Positions 27,494-36,604 of a DNA stretch of 64,000 nucleotides are shown here, in pieces. Position 1 is the stretch's first letter, and every line of letters starts with the position of its first letter. The notes beneath the pieces are model-generated. The model was not told the origin of the DNA, did not search any database, and saw only the letters and a program-made list of their open reading frames with translations. A program made the position numbers and the translations under genes. Origin of the DNA: Sedimentitalea xiamensis (GTDB lineage Bacteria > Pseudomonadota > Alphaproteobacteria > Rhodobacterales > Rhodobacteraceae); assembly GCF_030164465.1 (NCBI RefSeq), contig NZ_JASNJE010000017.1, forward strand, positions 1 through 64,000, in the 5' to 3' direction.

Positions 27494-28803
27494 GCAGAAT
27501 TTTCGGTTTCATCCTTGCCCTGATCCTCGCGTTGCCGGCCGCCGCGGCGGTGCAGGTCGAAGAAGTGACCAGCCCGTCGGGAATCGATTTCTGGCTGGTG
27601 GAAGATCATTCCATCCCATTCGTGGCGATGGACCTTCGGTTCAGGGGCGGAACATCGCTGGACGCGCCCGGCAAGCGCGGCTCTGTCTACCTGATGACGG
27701 CGCTTCTGGAGGAAGGCGCCGGCGATCTGGACGCCCGCGCCCATGCCCGCGCGCTCGAATCCTTGGCGGCGTCTTTCAGCTATGACGCCAGCGACGACGC
27801 GGTGTCGATTTCGGCCCGCTTCCTGACGGAAAACAAGGATGCGGCGCTGGCCTTGCTGCGCGATACGATTCATGCGCCAAGATTCGATCAGGATGCGATC
27901 GAACGGGTCCGTGCGCAAATCCTGTCCAGCCTGCGATCGGACGCCAAGGACCCCGACAGCATCGCGCGCACGACCTTTTCGAGACTGGCTTTCGGAGATC
28001 ATCCCTATGGTTCGGATGGCGAGGGCACGGTGGACACCGTGTCCGCACTGACCCGCGAGGATATTGTGCAGGCCCATGCCGACGTTTTCGCGAAGGACCG
28101 GCTCTACGTGTCTCTGGTGGGCGACATCACCCCCGAAGACGCGGGCATTCTGGTCGACCGCCTGCTCGAAGGCCTGCCCGCCGAGGGGCGTGCCCTGCCG
28201 GGACCCGCGGAGGTGACTTTGACCGGGGGCACCACCGTGGTCGATTTCGATACGCCGCAGTCGGTTGCGATTTTCGGTCAGACCGGAATCGACCGGGACG
28301 ACCCGGATTTCTTTGCCGCTTACGTGCTGAATCAGGTTCTGGGCGGGGGATCGTTCGAAAGCCGGCTGATGGACGAGGTGCGCGAAAAGCGCGGGCTGAC
28401 CTACGGCATCTATTCCTATCTGGCGTCGCGCGATCTGGCGGCTGTCTATCTTGGCAGCGTGGCGTCGGCGAACGACCGGATTGCGCAGGCGATCGAGGTC
28501 ATTCGCACGGAATGGGCGAGGGCGGCGTCCGAAGGCGTCACCGCCGAAGAGGTGGAGGCCGCCAAGACCTACCTGACCGGAGCCTATCCGCTGCGCTTTG
28601 ACGGCAACGGGCCAATCGCGCGGATTCTGACCGACATGCAGATGGAAGGCCTGCCCAGGGACTACATCGCCACCCGCAACGACAAGATGCGGGCGGTGAC
28701 GGTCGAGGACGTGAATCGCGTCGCGGCGGAACTGCTCGACCCCGAAGGCTTGCGCTTCGTGGTCGTCGGCGCGCCGGAAGGGCTGGGAGATTCCACCAAC
28801 TGA
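27490..28803 (+). CDS. M16 family peptidase-like protein (non-catalytic partner)
   Basis: The 437-residue protein has a signal peptide (about 1-20, ending PAAAA). It has the M16 fold, including LGGGSFESRLMDEVREKRGLTYGIYSYL near residue 285, the substrate-cleft arginine/tyrosine motif. The zinc site is missing: where the active subunit has HFLEH this one reads VYLMTALLEEG. Such partners contribute to substrate binding in heterodimeric M16B peptidases. The ATGA overlap with the upstream gene implies coupled, stoichiometric translation. Confidence 0.9.
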   Translation: MSRIFGFILALILALPAAAAVQVEEVTSPSGIDFWLVEDHSIPFVAMDLRFRGGTSLDAPGKRGSVYLMTALLEEGAGDLDARAHARALESLAASFSYDASDDAVSISARFLTENKDAALALLRDTIHAPRFDQDAIERVRAQILSSLRSDAKDPDSIARTTFSRLAFGDHPYGSDGEGTVDTVSALTREDIVQAHADVFAKDRLYVSLVGDITPEDAGILVDRLLEGLPAEGRALPGPAEVTLTGGTTVVDFDTPQSVAIFGQTGIDRDDPDFFAAYVLNQVLGGGSFESRLMDEVREKRGLTYGIYSYLASRDLAAVYLGSVASANDRIAQAIEVIRTEWARAASEGVTAEEVEAAKTYLTGAYPLRFDGNGPIARILTDMQMEGLPRDYIATRNDKMRAVTVEDVNRVAAELLDPEGLRFVVVGAPEGLGDSTN

Positions 28804-28826
28804 CGGCGGCCGGGCACGGGTTCGCC

Positions 28827-28907
28827 CCCGCTGGTGCCGCCGATCACCGCCGCCTTCTTGCCGCTGAAATCGAAAGCTCGGATCGATCTACGGTTCTCAT
28901 TCGCCAT
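28827..28907 (-). pseudogene. Truncated 5' end of a short-chain dehydrogenase/reductase gene
   Basis: An ATG at 28907 overlaps the end of the aldehyde dehydrogenase gene and opens a frame. After 11 residues it reads FDFSGKKAAVIGGTSG, the first strand and glycine-rich turn of an SDR Rossmann fold (usually continuing GIG). After the final G the frame runs into unrelated GEPVPGRRQ and then into the antisense of the M16 gene. Only about 27 codons of the SDR remain. It was probably the next gene of the deoC operon and was cut off by a deletion or by joining of new DNA. Confidence 0.5.
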
Positions 28908-31233
28908 AGGGCACCCAGATCGTCTTGGATTCGGTCGCGTGGGCGAGAATGAATTTTACCGGCAGGGTGAACCAATCGGTGGTCCGCCCGTAGTTGACCC
29001 AGGTGCGCTTGAGATTTCCGGCGCTGGCCCTTTCGATGTCGGCGGACAGGTCGCTGGACGAGAAGCTCCAGACGGCATCCACGTCAAGATGCGCGGCGAG
29101 CGGCTGCGCCAGATCGGCATGGGCACCGGTCAGGATATTGACGACACCGCCGGGCAGGTCCGAGGTTTCCAGAACCTGATAGAAATCGGTCGCCGCAAGC
29201 GGGAAGGGTTCGCTCGCGGCCAGAACCAAGCGGTTTCCCATCGCGATGGCAGGCGCCATGAGCGACACGAGGCCGAGCAGAGGTGCTTCATCCGGGCAAA
29301 GCGCGCCAATGACGCCGACCGGTTCCTGCATGGTCAGCGCGACGCCGCGAATTGGAACACCGCTGACCCGGCCGTCGTATTTGTCGGCCCAGGCGGCGGC
29401 GGAAAACAGACGCTGGATGCTGGCGTCAACCTCGCGCTTGCCGTTTCGCGCGCCGGTCATGCTGTCGACCCGCGCGGCGAATTCCGATGCGCGCGCTGAC
29501 AGGTTCTCGGCGATGTAGTAAAGGATCTGCGCCCGCAGATGGCCAGAGCTCCTGCCCCAGCCCGCAGCGGATCGCGCCGCTTCGACGGCGTTGCGCACAT
29601 CCTTGCGGCCGCCCTGGCCGACATGCCCCAGCAACATGCCTTTGCTGTTGCAGACCGGTCTTGAATAGCCGCTGTCGGGCCGCACCTGTTTGCCGCCCAC
29701 ATACATCTTGGCGGTCCGGTCCAGACCGCTGGCTGCCGCGGTCGCGCCCGAGACCGGTTCGATCCGCTTCAATGGCCGTGTCTTCATCGCGGTGCGGGTA
29801 TAGGCGCGCAACCCGACCCAGCCGCCCTCGCGGCCGAAACCGCTTTCCCGAACGCCGCCGAACCCGGCGGCGGCGTCAAACAGGTTGGTGGCGTTGATCC
29901 ACACGACGCCCGCCGCAAGTTTCGGCGCGACATCCAGCGCCAGGTTGATGTTCTCGGTCCACAGGGTCGCGGCCAGGCCGTAGCGCGTGTTGTTCGCCAG
30001 CGCGACGGCTTCGTCCGGCGTGCGGAACGTGCATCCCACCAGAACCGGGCCAAAGATTTCTTCCTGCATCAGCGGGTTCGCGGTGCCCAGCCCCCAGATC
30101 AGTGTCGGCGGATAGAAACAGCCCCCTTGGGGAAGCGTGGTGGCGGCGACATGCATGTCGCCGTCGCTGTTCGCATCGACAAGGCGGGTTATCGCGTCCA
30201 ACTGTGCGGGATCGACGATCGTCCCCACGTCGATGCATTTGTCCAGCGGGTCGCCGATGCGCAGCTTGTCCATGCGCGCCCGCAACCGGGCCAGGAAGTC
30301 TTCGGCGATGCTTTCCTGCACGAGCAGCCGCGACCCGGCGCAGCAGACCTGACCCTGGTTGAACCAGACCGCATCGACCAACCCTTCGACGGCGCTGTCG
30401 ATGTCGGCGTCGTCAAAGACGATGTAGGGGCTCTTGCCGCCGAGTTCGAGCGTCAGCGCCTTGCCGCTGCCGGCGGTTTGTGCGCGGATCCGGCGCCCGA
30501 CCGCGGTCGAGCCGGTAAAGGCGATCTTGTCGACATCCGCGGCCACGATCCTCTCGCCCACCGCGCCATCGCCGGTCACGATGTTGACTACACCTTTGGG
30601 CAAACCGGCCTGACCGCAGATATCCGCGAACAGCAGGGCGGTCAGCGAGGTGTATTCCGCCGGTTTCAGCACCACCGTGTTGCCCATCGCCAGCGCGGGC
30701 GCGATCTTCCATGCCAGCATCAGCAGGGGAAAGTTCCACGGGACGATCTGGCCGCAGACCCCCAGCGGTTCCGCATCCGGCAGTTCGTCTTCCATCAACT
30801 GCGCCATGCCCGCGTGATAGTAGAAATGCCGCTGGGCCAGTGGAATGTCGATGTCGCGGCTTTCCCGGATCGGCTTGCCGTTGTCCAGCGTTTCCAGCAC
30901 CGCAAACAAGCGGCTGTGCTTCTGCAAGAGCCGGGCGATGGCATAGAGATACCGCGCCCGCCCAGGCCCGCCCAGAGCGGTCCATTTCCCCTGCGCCTTC
31001 CGCGCGGCGGTGACGGCGCGGTCCACGTCCGCCTGTGTGCCCTGAGTCACCGTGGCCAGAACCTCGCCCGTGGCCGGGTTGCGGCTGTCGAACCCGTTGC
31101 CCGGCGCTGTAAAGGCCCCGTCGATGAAATGGCCGAATTTACCCGCATGCCTGGCGATCCAGCCCAGGGCTTCGGCGGCGCTTTCCGTGGCAGGGCCGTA
31201 ATCCATCGTGTCGAAGATGTCTTTCACGGTCAT
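28897..31233 (-). CDS. Double-domain aldehyde dehydrogenase of the deoxyribose operon
   Basis: The 778-residue protein contains a full ALDH (residues about 30-490) with the active-site glutamate in LELGGKS (E264) and cysteine in [10 protein letters not shown] (C297). A second, shorter ALDH-like region (about 500-778) lacks a catalytic cysteine. The length is typical for this fused type found beside deoC. It probably oxidises the acetaldehyde released by DeoC, or a related aldehyde, to acetate or acetyl-CoA; this is inferred from context. Its start overlaps the stop of the small membrane protein by 4 bp. Confidence 0.85.
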   Translation of the reverse strand: MTVKDIFDTMDYGPATESAAEALGWIARHAGKFGHFIDGAFTAPGNGFDSRNPATGEVLATVTQGTQADVDRAVTAARKAQGKWTALGGPGRARYLYAIARLLQKHSRLFAVLETLDNGKPIRESRDIDIPLAQRHFYYHAGMAQLMEDELPDAEPLGVCGQIVPWNFPLLMLAWKIAPALAMGNTVVLKPAEYTSLTALLFADICGQAGLPKGVVNIVTGDGAVGERIVAADVDKIAFTGSTAVGRRIRAQTAGSGKALTLELGGKSPYIVFDDADIDSAVEGLVDAVWFNQGQVCCAGSRLLVQESIAEDFLARLRARMDKLRIGDPLDKCIDVGTIVDPAQLDAITRLVDANSDGDMHVAATTLPQGGCFYPPTLIWGLGTANPLMQEEIFGPVLVGCTFRTPDEAVALANNTRYGLAATLWTENINLALDVAPKLAAGVVWINATNLFDAAAGFGGVRESGFGREGGWVGLRAYTRTAMKTRPLKRIEPVSGATAAASGLDRTAKMYVGGKQVRPDSGYSRPVCNSKGMLLGHVGQGGRKDVRNAVEAARSAAGWGRSSGHLRAQILYYIAENLSARASEFAARVDSMTGARNGKREVDASIQRLFSAAAWADKYDGRVSGVPIRGVALTMQEPVGVIGALCPDEAPLLGLVSLMAPAIAMGNRLVLAASEPFPLAATDFYQVLETSDLPGGVVNILTGAHADLAQPLAAHLDVDAVWSFSSSDLSADIERASAGNLKRTWVNYGRTTDWFTLPVKFILAHATESKTIWVPYGE

Positions 31234-31529
31234 GACGGAGTGCCTTTCAGTGCAAGGAACAGGATCAGCGCGGCAAAGAACGCCGCCGCAGCCCGGCAGA
31301 GATAGATCACCCAGCGGGTGCGTCTGTGCAGCGCCGCATAGGCGCGCAGACCGTCCGGCAGGGCATCATCGGGCGGCGGCTGGAACTGCGGTTCCGGCCC
31401 GAGAAGCCGCTGCATGCGCGTCGGCAGATTTCGCACCGCCCGGCGCAGCCGGTTGCGCCGCCAGATCGTCGAGAACACGATCAGCATCACGAAGACCGCA
31501 AAGAGCGCGCGATTGGGAGAGATGGGCAT
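31230..31529 (-). CDS. Small two-segment membrane protein in the deoC operon
   Basis: The 99-residue protein has one hydrophobic segment at each end: residues 7-22 (ALFAVFVMLIVFSTIW) and 72-94 (WVIYLCRAAAAFFAALILFLAL). A basic, proline-rich cytoplasmic or periplasmic loop lies between. No family was recognised. It starts 6 bp after the deoC stop and overlaps the aldehyde dehydrogenase start (ATGA), so it is translated within the operon. Confidence 0.6.
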   Translation of the reverse strand: MPISPNRALFAVFVMLIVFSTIWRRNRLRRAVRNLPTRMQRLLGPEPQFQPPPDDALPDGLRAYAALHRRTRWVIYLCRAAAAFFAALILFLALKGTPS

Positions 31530-31535
31530 GACCGT

Positions 31536-32525
31536 TCAACCCATCGCATGACGCCACGACGCCGAATAGGCGCCGGTCACGTGGTGTTCCAGCTGCCGCT
31601 CGATATCTCCGAGCAGCGAACTGGCACCGAAACGGAACAGGTCGGGCCGCAGCCAGCGGTCGCCGAGTTCCTCCTTGATCAGCGAGAGGTAGACCAGCGC
31701 GTCCTTGGCCTTCGAGATCCCGCCGGCGGGCTTGTAGCCGACCCGGTAGCCGGTGCGGTTGCAGTAATCCCGGATCGCCCGAATCATCACCAGCGACACC
31801 GGCAGTGTGGCGTTGACGCTTTCCTTGCCAGTCGACGTCTTGATGAAATCGGCACCGGCCATCATGCAAACAAGCGAAGCGCGGGCGACATTGCGCAGCG
31901 TGCCCAGTTCGCCGGTGGCCAGGATCGCCTTGACATGCGCGTCTCCGCAGGCTTCCCGGAACAGGCGCATTTCATCGTAGAGCGCCTGCCAGTCTCCGGA
32001 CAGAACGTGCCGCCGCGAGATCACGATATCGATCTCCTGCGCCCCCGCCTTGACGCTTTCGCCGATTTCCGCAACCCGCAGCGCAAAGGGAGACAGACCG
32101 GCCGGAAAGCCGGTGCTGACGGCGGCAACCGGAATGCCGGAACCCTTCAGCGCATCGACGGCGGGGCCGATCATCTCGTGATACACGCAGATCGCGCCAA
32201 CGGTCAGAGCGTCGAATCCAAGACGGTCGAGAAGATCGGCGCGCACGGGCTGGCGGCCCTTGGCGCACAAACGGCGCACCCGATCGGCGGTGTCATCTCC
32301 GGCCAGGGTCGTCAGGTCGATGCAACTGATCGCCCGCAAGAGCCATGCCGCCTGGTGATCCTTCTTGACCGTCCGGCGTCCGGGCAGCGTCGCCGCGCGC
32401 CGTTCGATCGCCGACGTATTGGCCTGAACGCCGCGAATCCATTGCATGTCGAGATCCATCCCCGGATTGCGGGGTTCCGTCACCAGCGGCAGGTTCGCGC
32501 TTTGCAGGGCTGTTTCGGCTTGCAT
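31536..32525 (-). CDS. deoC: Deoxyribose-phosphate aldolase
   Basis: A start at 32525 (AGAGGA upstream) gives 329 residues, the long form common in alphaproteobacteria. The Schiff-base lysine is in ADFIKTSTGK. A second conserved lysine lies in KPAGGISKAKDAL, and CIDLTTLAGDD marks the beginning of the barrel. It cleaves 2-deoxyribose-5-phosphate to glyceraldehyde-3-phosphate and acetaldehyde. The aldehyde dehydrogenase two genes downstream fits the second product. The frame is open 57 bp further upstream without family similarity. Confidence 0.93.
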   Translation of the reverse strand: MQAETALQSANLPLVTEPRNPGMDLDMQWIRGVQANTSAIERRAATLPGRRTVKKDHQAAWLLRAISCIDLTTLAGDDTADRVRRLCAKGRQPVRADLLDRLGFDALTVGAICVYHEMIGPAVDALKGSGIPVAAVSTGFPAGLSPFALRVAEIGESVKAGAQEIDIVISRRHVLSGDWQALYDEMRLFREACGDAHVKAILATGELGTLRNVARASLVCMMAGADFIKTSTGKESVNATLPVSLVMIRAIRDYCNRTGYRVGYKPAGGISKAKDALVYLSLIKEELGDRWLRPDLFRFGASSLLGDIERQLEHHVTGAYSASWRHAMG

Positions 32526-32611
32526 CCGCCGTCCTCTGAAGAAGCTGGCCGTGACGGTCGCACGGGTTCGCACCCTTGGCAAGCGATCTGCGGGTATCCG
32601 CCGCGCCCTTG

Positions 32612-32662
32612 TTGCGAATAATTCTCAATAGCATTGACTCGGCTGCGGACCGCTCTCATATT
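32612..32662 (+). promoter_or_regulatory. Fur-family operator and promoter of the metal ABC transporter operon
   Basis: TTGCGAATAATTCTCAA (32612-32628) is an inverted repeat with one mismatch around a central A, the shape of Fur/Mur/Zur-type boxes. Just downstream TTGACT (32634-32639) and CATATT (32657-32662) are separated by 17 bp and form a good sigma-70 promoter 32 bp before the GTG start. The metal sensed is not readable; a Mn or Fe sensor fits the genes. Confidence 0.6.
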
Positions 32663-32693
32663 CATCTGGTCCGAAGCAACTTGGAGTGTCTCC

Positions 32694-33656
32694 GTGATCC
32701 ATCGTCGATTGACGGTCTTTCTATTGGCCTTGCTGTTCACCCTGCCACTGGGCGGGCGCGTTTCGGCAGAGGCCCCGTTGCAGGTTGTCGCGACCACCGG
32801 CATGATCGCCGACGCCGCGCGGCAGGTCGGCGGCGACCTGGTCGAGGTTCGGGCCCTGATGGGACCGGGGGTCGATCCGCACGGCTACCGGCAGACCCGG
32901 ACGGACATCGTCGCCATGACCCGCGCCGATCTGGTCCTGTGGCACGGTCTTTATCTCGAAGCGCAGATGGAGGATTTCTTCGGGGACCTGTCGCGCAAGC
33001 GAAATGTGGTCGCCGTGGCCGAAGCCCTGCCCCGCGACGACCTGCGCCGGCATGCGGATTACGAAGACAAGTTCGACCCGCATGTCTGGATGTCCCCGGT
33101 CCTCTGGAAGCAGGTGGTGCGTCAGGTTCAGGCCGCTCTCGCGGAAACACGCCCCGAAGATGCGGAGGTCTTCGCCGCCAATGCCGAAACGCATCTCGCC
33201 GAACTCGATGCCCTGGCGGCCTATGCGGAAACCAGCATGGCGCGGGTTCCGGACGCCAATCGCGTCCTTCTGACCGCGCATGACGCGTTTGGATATTTCG
33301 GCGACGCCTACGGTGTCGAAGTTCTGGGCATTCAGGGAATATCGACCGAAAGCGAGGCCGGCCTGAACCGGATAGGAGCCCTCGTCGACATGCTGGTTGC
33401 GCGCGGGATCTCTGCCGTCTTCGTGGAAACATCCGTGTCCGACCGCAATATCCGCGCCATTATCGAAGGGGCGGCGGCCAAGGGTCACGCGGTGACGATC
33501 GGCGGCGAACTGTTCAGCGATGCGATGGGTCCGGAAGGGACCTACGAAGGCACTTATGTGGGCATGATCGACCACAACGTCACGGTCATCGCAGCCGCGC
33601 TGGGGGCGGATGTCCCGGCGCGCGGGATGTCCGGCAAACTGTCGGCGGGGTCCTGA
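32694..33656 (+). CDS. Metal ABC transporter substrate-binding protein (TroA/MntC type)
   Basis: A GTG at 32694 (TTGGAG upstream) gives 320 residues with a signal peptide (about 1-25, ending GRVSA). Metal-ligand regions of cluster A-I binding proteins are visible: GVDPHGYRQTRTDI, FDPHVWMSP, TAHDAFGYFGDAYG, and MIDHNVTVIAAALG near the C-terminus. No histidine-rich loop is present, which argues for Mn/Fe rather than Zn scavenging of the ZnuA type. It delivers the metal to the permeases encoded downstream. It is first in a four-gene operon with 1-bp gaps or overlaps. Confidence 0.88.
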   Translation: MIHRRLTVFLLALLFTLPLGGRVSAEAPLQVVATTGMIADAARQVGGDLVEVRALMGPGVDPHGYRQTRTDIVAMTRADLVLWHGLYLEAQMEDFFGDLSRKRNVVAVAEALPRDDLRRHADYEDKFDPHVWMSPVLWKQVVRQVQAALAETRPEDAEVFAANAETHLAELDALAAYAETSMARVPDANRVLLTAHDAFGYFGDAYGVEVLGIQGISTESEAGLNRIGALVDMLVARGISAVFVETSVSDRNIRAIIEGAAAKGHAVTIGGELFSDAMGPEGTYEGTYVGMIDHNVTVIAAALGADVPARGMSGKLSAGS

Positions 33657-33657
33657 G

Positions 33658-34464
33658 ATGACGGTCGAACTCGCAGCTTCGCATGGGCGGCGTCCCGAAG
33701 TTGTCGTCCCGGAAAACAGTCCGTTGACGATCCGGGGGCTGACCGTGTCCTACGGTCACAAGCCCGCGGTTTTTTCTGTCGATATGACGGTGATGCCCGG
33801 TGCGATGACGGCGATCATCGGGCCGAATGGCGCCGGTAAATCCACGCTGCTCAAGGCCGCGCTGGGTATCGCGAAGCCCCTGTCCGGTCAGGTCCGGGTG
33901 TTCGGCAAACCGCTGGACCGGCAACGCGCACGGGTTGCCTATGTTCCGCAACGCGCCAGCGTCGATTGGGATTTTCCGACGCGGGTGATCGATGTCGTCG
34001 TGATGGGGCTGTATCGACAGCTCGGGCTTTTGGGGCGGTTGCGCGCGTCGCACCGGGCCAGGGCGATGGAATGCCTCGACCGGGTGGGAATGACGGATTT
34101 CGCGGACAGGCAGATCGGTCAGTTGTCCGGCGGGCAGCAGCAGCGCGTGTTCCTGGCGCGCGCGCTGGCCCAGGACGCCGATCTCTACCTGCTGGACGAA
34201 CCTTTTGCCGGTGTCGATGCGGCGACCGAGAAGGCGATCATCGGTGTGCTGAAATCGCTGCGGGCCGAGGGCAGGACCGTTGTCGCGGTGCATCACGATC
34301 TTGCCACCGTGCGCGACTATTTCGACAATGTGTTCCTGATCAACGCCGCAAAGGTGGCCGAGGGACCGGTCGACACGACCTTCACCGCCGAGAACCTGCA
34401 AGCCGCCTATGGCGGGCGTCTGGCGACGGCGCAGGTCGATCAACTGGCGCAGGTCTTGGCCTGA
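33658..34464 (+). CDS. Metal ABC transporter ATP-binding protein (TroB/MntB type)
   Basis: The 268-residue ATPase has Walker A IGPNGAGKSTLLKA, the Q-loop in YVPQRASVDWDFP, the signature QLSGGQQQRVFLARAL, Walker B LYLLDEPFAG and the switch histidine in VAVHHDLATV. The SVDWDFP sequence after the Q-loop is typical of Mn/Zn family ATPases. It energises the two permeases encoded next. The ATG is 1 bp beyond the stop of the binding-protein gene. Confidence 0.93.
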   Translation: MTVELAASHGRRPEVVVPENSPLTIRGLTVSYGHKPAVFSVDMTVMPGAMTAIIGPNGAGKSTLLKAALGIAKPLSGQVRVFGKPLDRQRARVAYVPQRASVDWDFPTRVIDVVVMGLYRQLGLLGRLRASHRARAMECLDRVGMTDFADRQIGQLSGGQQQRVFLARALAQDADLYLLDEPFAGVDAATEKAIIGVLKSLRAEGRTVVAVHHDLATVRDYFDNVFLINAAKVAEGPVDTTFTAENLQAAYGGRLATAQVDQLAQVLA

Positions 34465-34468
34465 TTCC

Positions 34469-35674
34469 ATGATCCGTGACGCGCTGCTGTTGCAACTGGG
34501 CTACAACGCGACGCTGGTCGCCATCGGCGCCACGCTTCTCGGGGTGGCGGCGGGTGTGACTGGAACCTTCCTGTTCCTGCGCAAACGGGCGCTGGTCAGC
34601 GATGCGATCAGCCACGCCACGCTGCCCGGTGTCTGCCTCGCATTCATCGTGATGGTCGCGCTCGGCGGCGATGGGCGCAACCTGGTCGGACTCCTGCTCG
34701 GATCGGCCTTGTCCGCCTGGGTCGGTCTGTTGTGCCTGACCTGGATCGTCCGGAACACGCGCCTTGCCGAAGACGCCGCGATCGGCGCCGTCCTGTCGGT
34801 GTTCTTCGGTCTGGGTATCGTCTTGCTGACGGTCATCCAGACCATGAGCTCGGGCCGGCAGGCGGGGCTGGAAAGCTTTCTTCTCGGGGCCACCGCCGGC
34901 ATGCTCTGGGCCGACGCGATGGTCATCGCGACCGGCGGCGCGTTGACGCTGCTGCTGATTCTGCTGCTGCGCCGCCCCATGACCATGGTGGCCTTCGATC
35001 CCGAATACGCCGCCGCCCGTGGCCTGCCGGTCACGTGGATCGACCTTGCCATGATGGGGCTGGTCATGGCGGTCACGGTGGTCGGGCTGAAGATCGTCGG
35101 CCTGATCCTGATCGTCGCGCTGCTGATCATCCCCGCCGTCACCGCCCGCTTCTGGACCGAACGGAGCGACAGGGTCGTCCTGTTGTCCGGCCTGCTCGGC
35201 GGGCTGTCATGCTATGTCGGGGCCGCGCTGTCGGCCTCTGCGCCGAACCTGCCGACCGGCCCGATCATCGTGCTGGTCAGTTTCGGGTTCTTCGCTGTGT
35301 CGCTGTTTCTTGCACCCAGCCGCGGCGTTCTCGCCGCCGTCCTGCGTCATTTCCGGTTCCAGAGGCGTGTGCATCTGCGCCAGGGGCTTCTGGCGCTCGC
35401 ACAGGGCCAGCCGATCTACGAACGGCTGACAAACCGCCTGCTGCGGCGGGCCGGGCTGGTGCGCCCGGACGGGGTCGCGACGGATAAAGGCCGCGCCCGC
35501 GCCGCCAAGGCATTGCGAGACGAACGCCGCTGGCAGGTCATCCGCGCCGATCAGGCCTACGAAGCCGCCGCGGCGCTTTACGACGGGTTGCGCGATATCG
35601 AAACCGTTCTCACATCCGATCAGATCGCCGAGGTCGACCGAACCATCGGCGGGCCGCGCGGGGTGCCGGCATGA
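34469..35674 (+). CDS. Metal ABC transporter permease with C-terminal cytoplasmic extension (TroC type)
   Basis: The 401-residue protein has about eight membrane segments in residues 1-295, with family motifs ALVSDAISHATLPG and GLKIVGLILIVALLIIPAVTARFW. The remaining roughly 105 residues are soluble and charged (RFQRRVHLRQGLLALAQGQ, LLRRAGLVRPDG, ATDKGRARAAKALRDERRW). They resemble a degenerate winged-helix/DtxR-like tail as seen in some TroC proteins; DNA binding is doubtful. It starts 4 bp after the ATPase gene and overlaps the second permease by 4 bp. Confidence 0.9.
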   Translation: MIRDALLLQLGYNATLVAIGATLLGVAAGVTGTFLFLRKRALVSDAISHATLPGVCLAFIVMVALGGDGRNLVGLLLGSALSAWVGLLCLTWIVRNTRLAEDAAIGAVLSVFFGLGIVLLTVIQTMSSGRQAGLESFLLGATAGMLWADAMVIATGGALTLLLILLLRRPMTMVAFDPEYAAARGLPVTWIDLAMMGLVMAVTVVGLKIVGLILIVALLIIPAVTARFWTERSDRVVLLSGLLGGLSCYVGAALSASAPNLPTGPIIVLVSFGFFAVSLFLAPSRGVLAAVLRHFRFQRRVHLRQGLLALAQGQPIYERLTNRLLRRAGLVRPDGVATDKGRARAAKALRDERRWQVIRADQAYEAAAALYDGLRDIETVLTSDQIAEVDRTIGGPRGVPA

Positions 35675-36600
35675 TCGGGTCCGAATTCGTCCCCCTGTCG
35701 CTGACTCCCCTGCTGATCGGGATCTTCGCCGCCGTCGCCTGCGCGTTGCCGGGCAACTTTCTCGTGCTGCGGCGCCAGGCGCTGATCGGCGACGCGATCA
35801 GCCATGTGGTCCTGCCTGGCATCGTTGTCGCGTTTCTCGCAACCGGCGTGATCTCGTCCTGGCCCATGATGCTGGGCGCGGCCGGTGCAGCCATCGTCGC
35901 CGTCGTCCTGATCGAAGCCATCCGCAGGCTTGGCCGCATCGAACCCGGCGCGGCGATGGGGGTGGTCTTCACCAGCATGTTCGCGGGCGGGGTTCTTCTT
36001 CTGGAGCTATCCGACACGTCCAACGTGCACCTGGACGTGGAACATGCGCTTTTCGGCAATCTTGAAAGCCTGATCTGGCTGGATGCGACCGGCTGGGCTT
36101 CGCTGCTGGACCGGGAGGCGCTGCTTGGCCTGCCGGTGGAACTGCCGCGCATGGCGGCGACCCTGCTCGCGGTCGCGGTATTCATCCTGCTGTTCTGGCG
36201 GCCGCTCAAGCTGTCCACTTTCGACGAAGGCTTTGCCCGGACGCTGGGCATCCGGACCGGGCTTCTCGGGCTGGCTCTGGTCATCGCGGCGGCGGTCGCC
36301 GCGGTCGCCGCCTTTGACGCGGTCGGTTCCATCATCGTGATCGCGATGTTCATCTGCCCGCCCGCGGCCGCGCGGATGATGACCAACAGGCTGGAACACC
36401 AGATCGCCTGGAGCGTCGTCTTCGCCACCGCCTCGGCCATCGCCGGCTATGTCCTGGCGGGCTACGGACCGCTCTGGTTCGGCGGACAGGACGCGGTCAG
36501 CGCCGCCGGCATGATCGCCACGGTGTCGGGGGTCATTCTGGCCTTGGCGGCCGGGTTCGGACCTTGCCGGACCCGGTCGGGCGCGCCGCAGGGCGGTTGA
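35671..36600 (+). CDS. Metal ABC transporter permease (TroD type)
   Basis: The 309-residue protein is a second ABC-3 family permease with about eight membrane segments. It contains ALIGDAISHVVLPGIVVAF, SLIWLDATGW and the C-terminal VGSIIVIAMFICPPAAARMM motif. It would form a heterodimeric channel with the preceding permease, the TroCD arrangement. It has no long cytoplasmic tail. The ATGA overlap at 35671-35674 shows coupling. It is the last gene of the operon and is convergent with the helicase gene (4 bp apart). Confidence 0.92.
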   Translation: MIGSEFVPLSLTPLLIGIFAAVACALPGNFLVLRRQALIGDAISHVVLPGIVVAFLATGVISSWPMMLGAAGAAIVAVVLIEAIRRLGRIEPGAAMGVVFTSMFAGGVLLLELSDTSNVHLDVEHALFGNLESLIWLDATGWASLLDREALLGLPVELPRMAATLLAVAVFILLFWRPLKLSTFDEGFARTLGIRTGLLGLALVIAAAVAAVAAFDAVGSIIVIAMFICPPAAARMMTNRLEHQIAWSVVFATASAIAGYVLAGYGPLWFGGQDAVSAAGMIATVSGVILALAAGFGPCRTRSGAPQGG

Positions 36601-36604
36601 CCCG

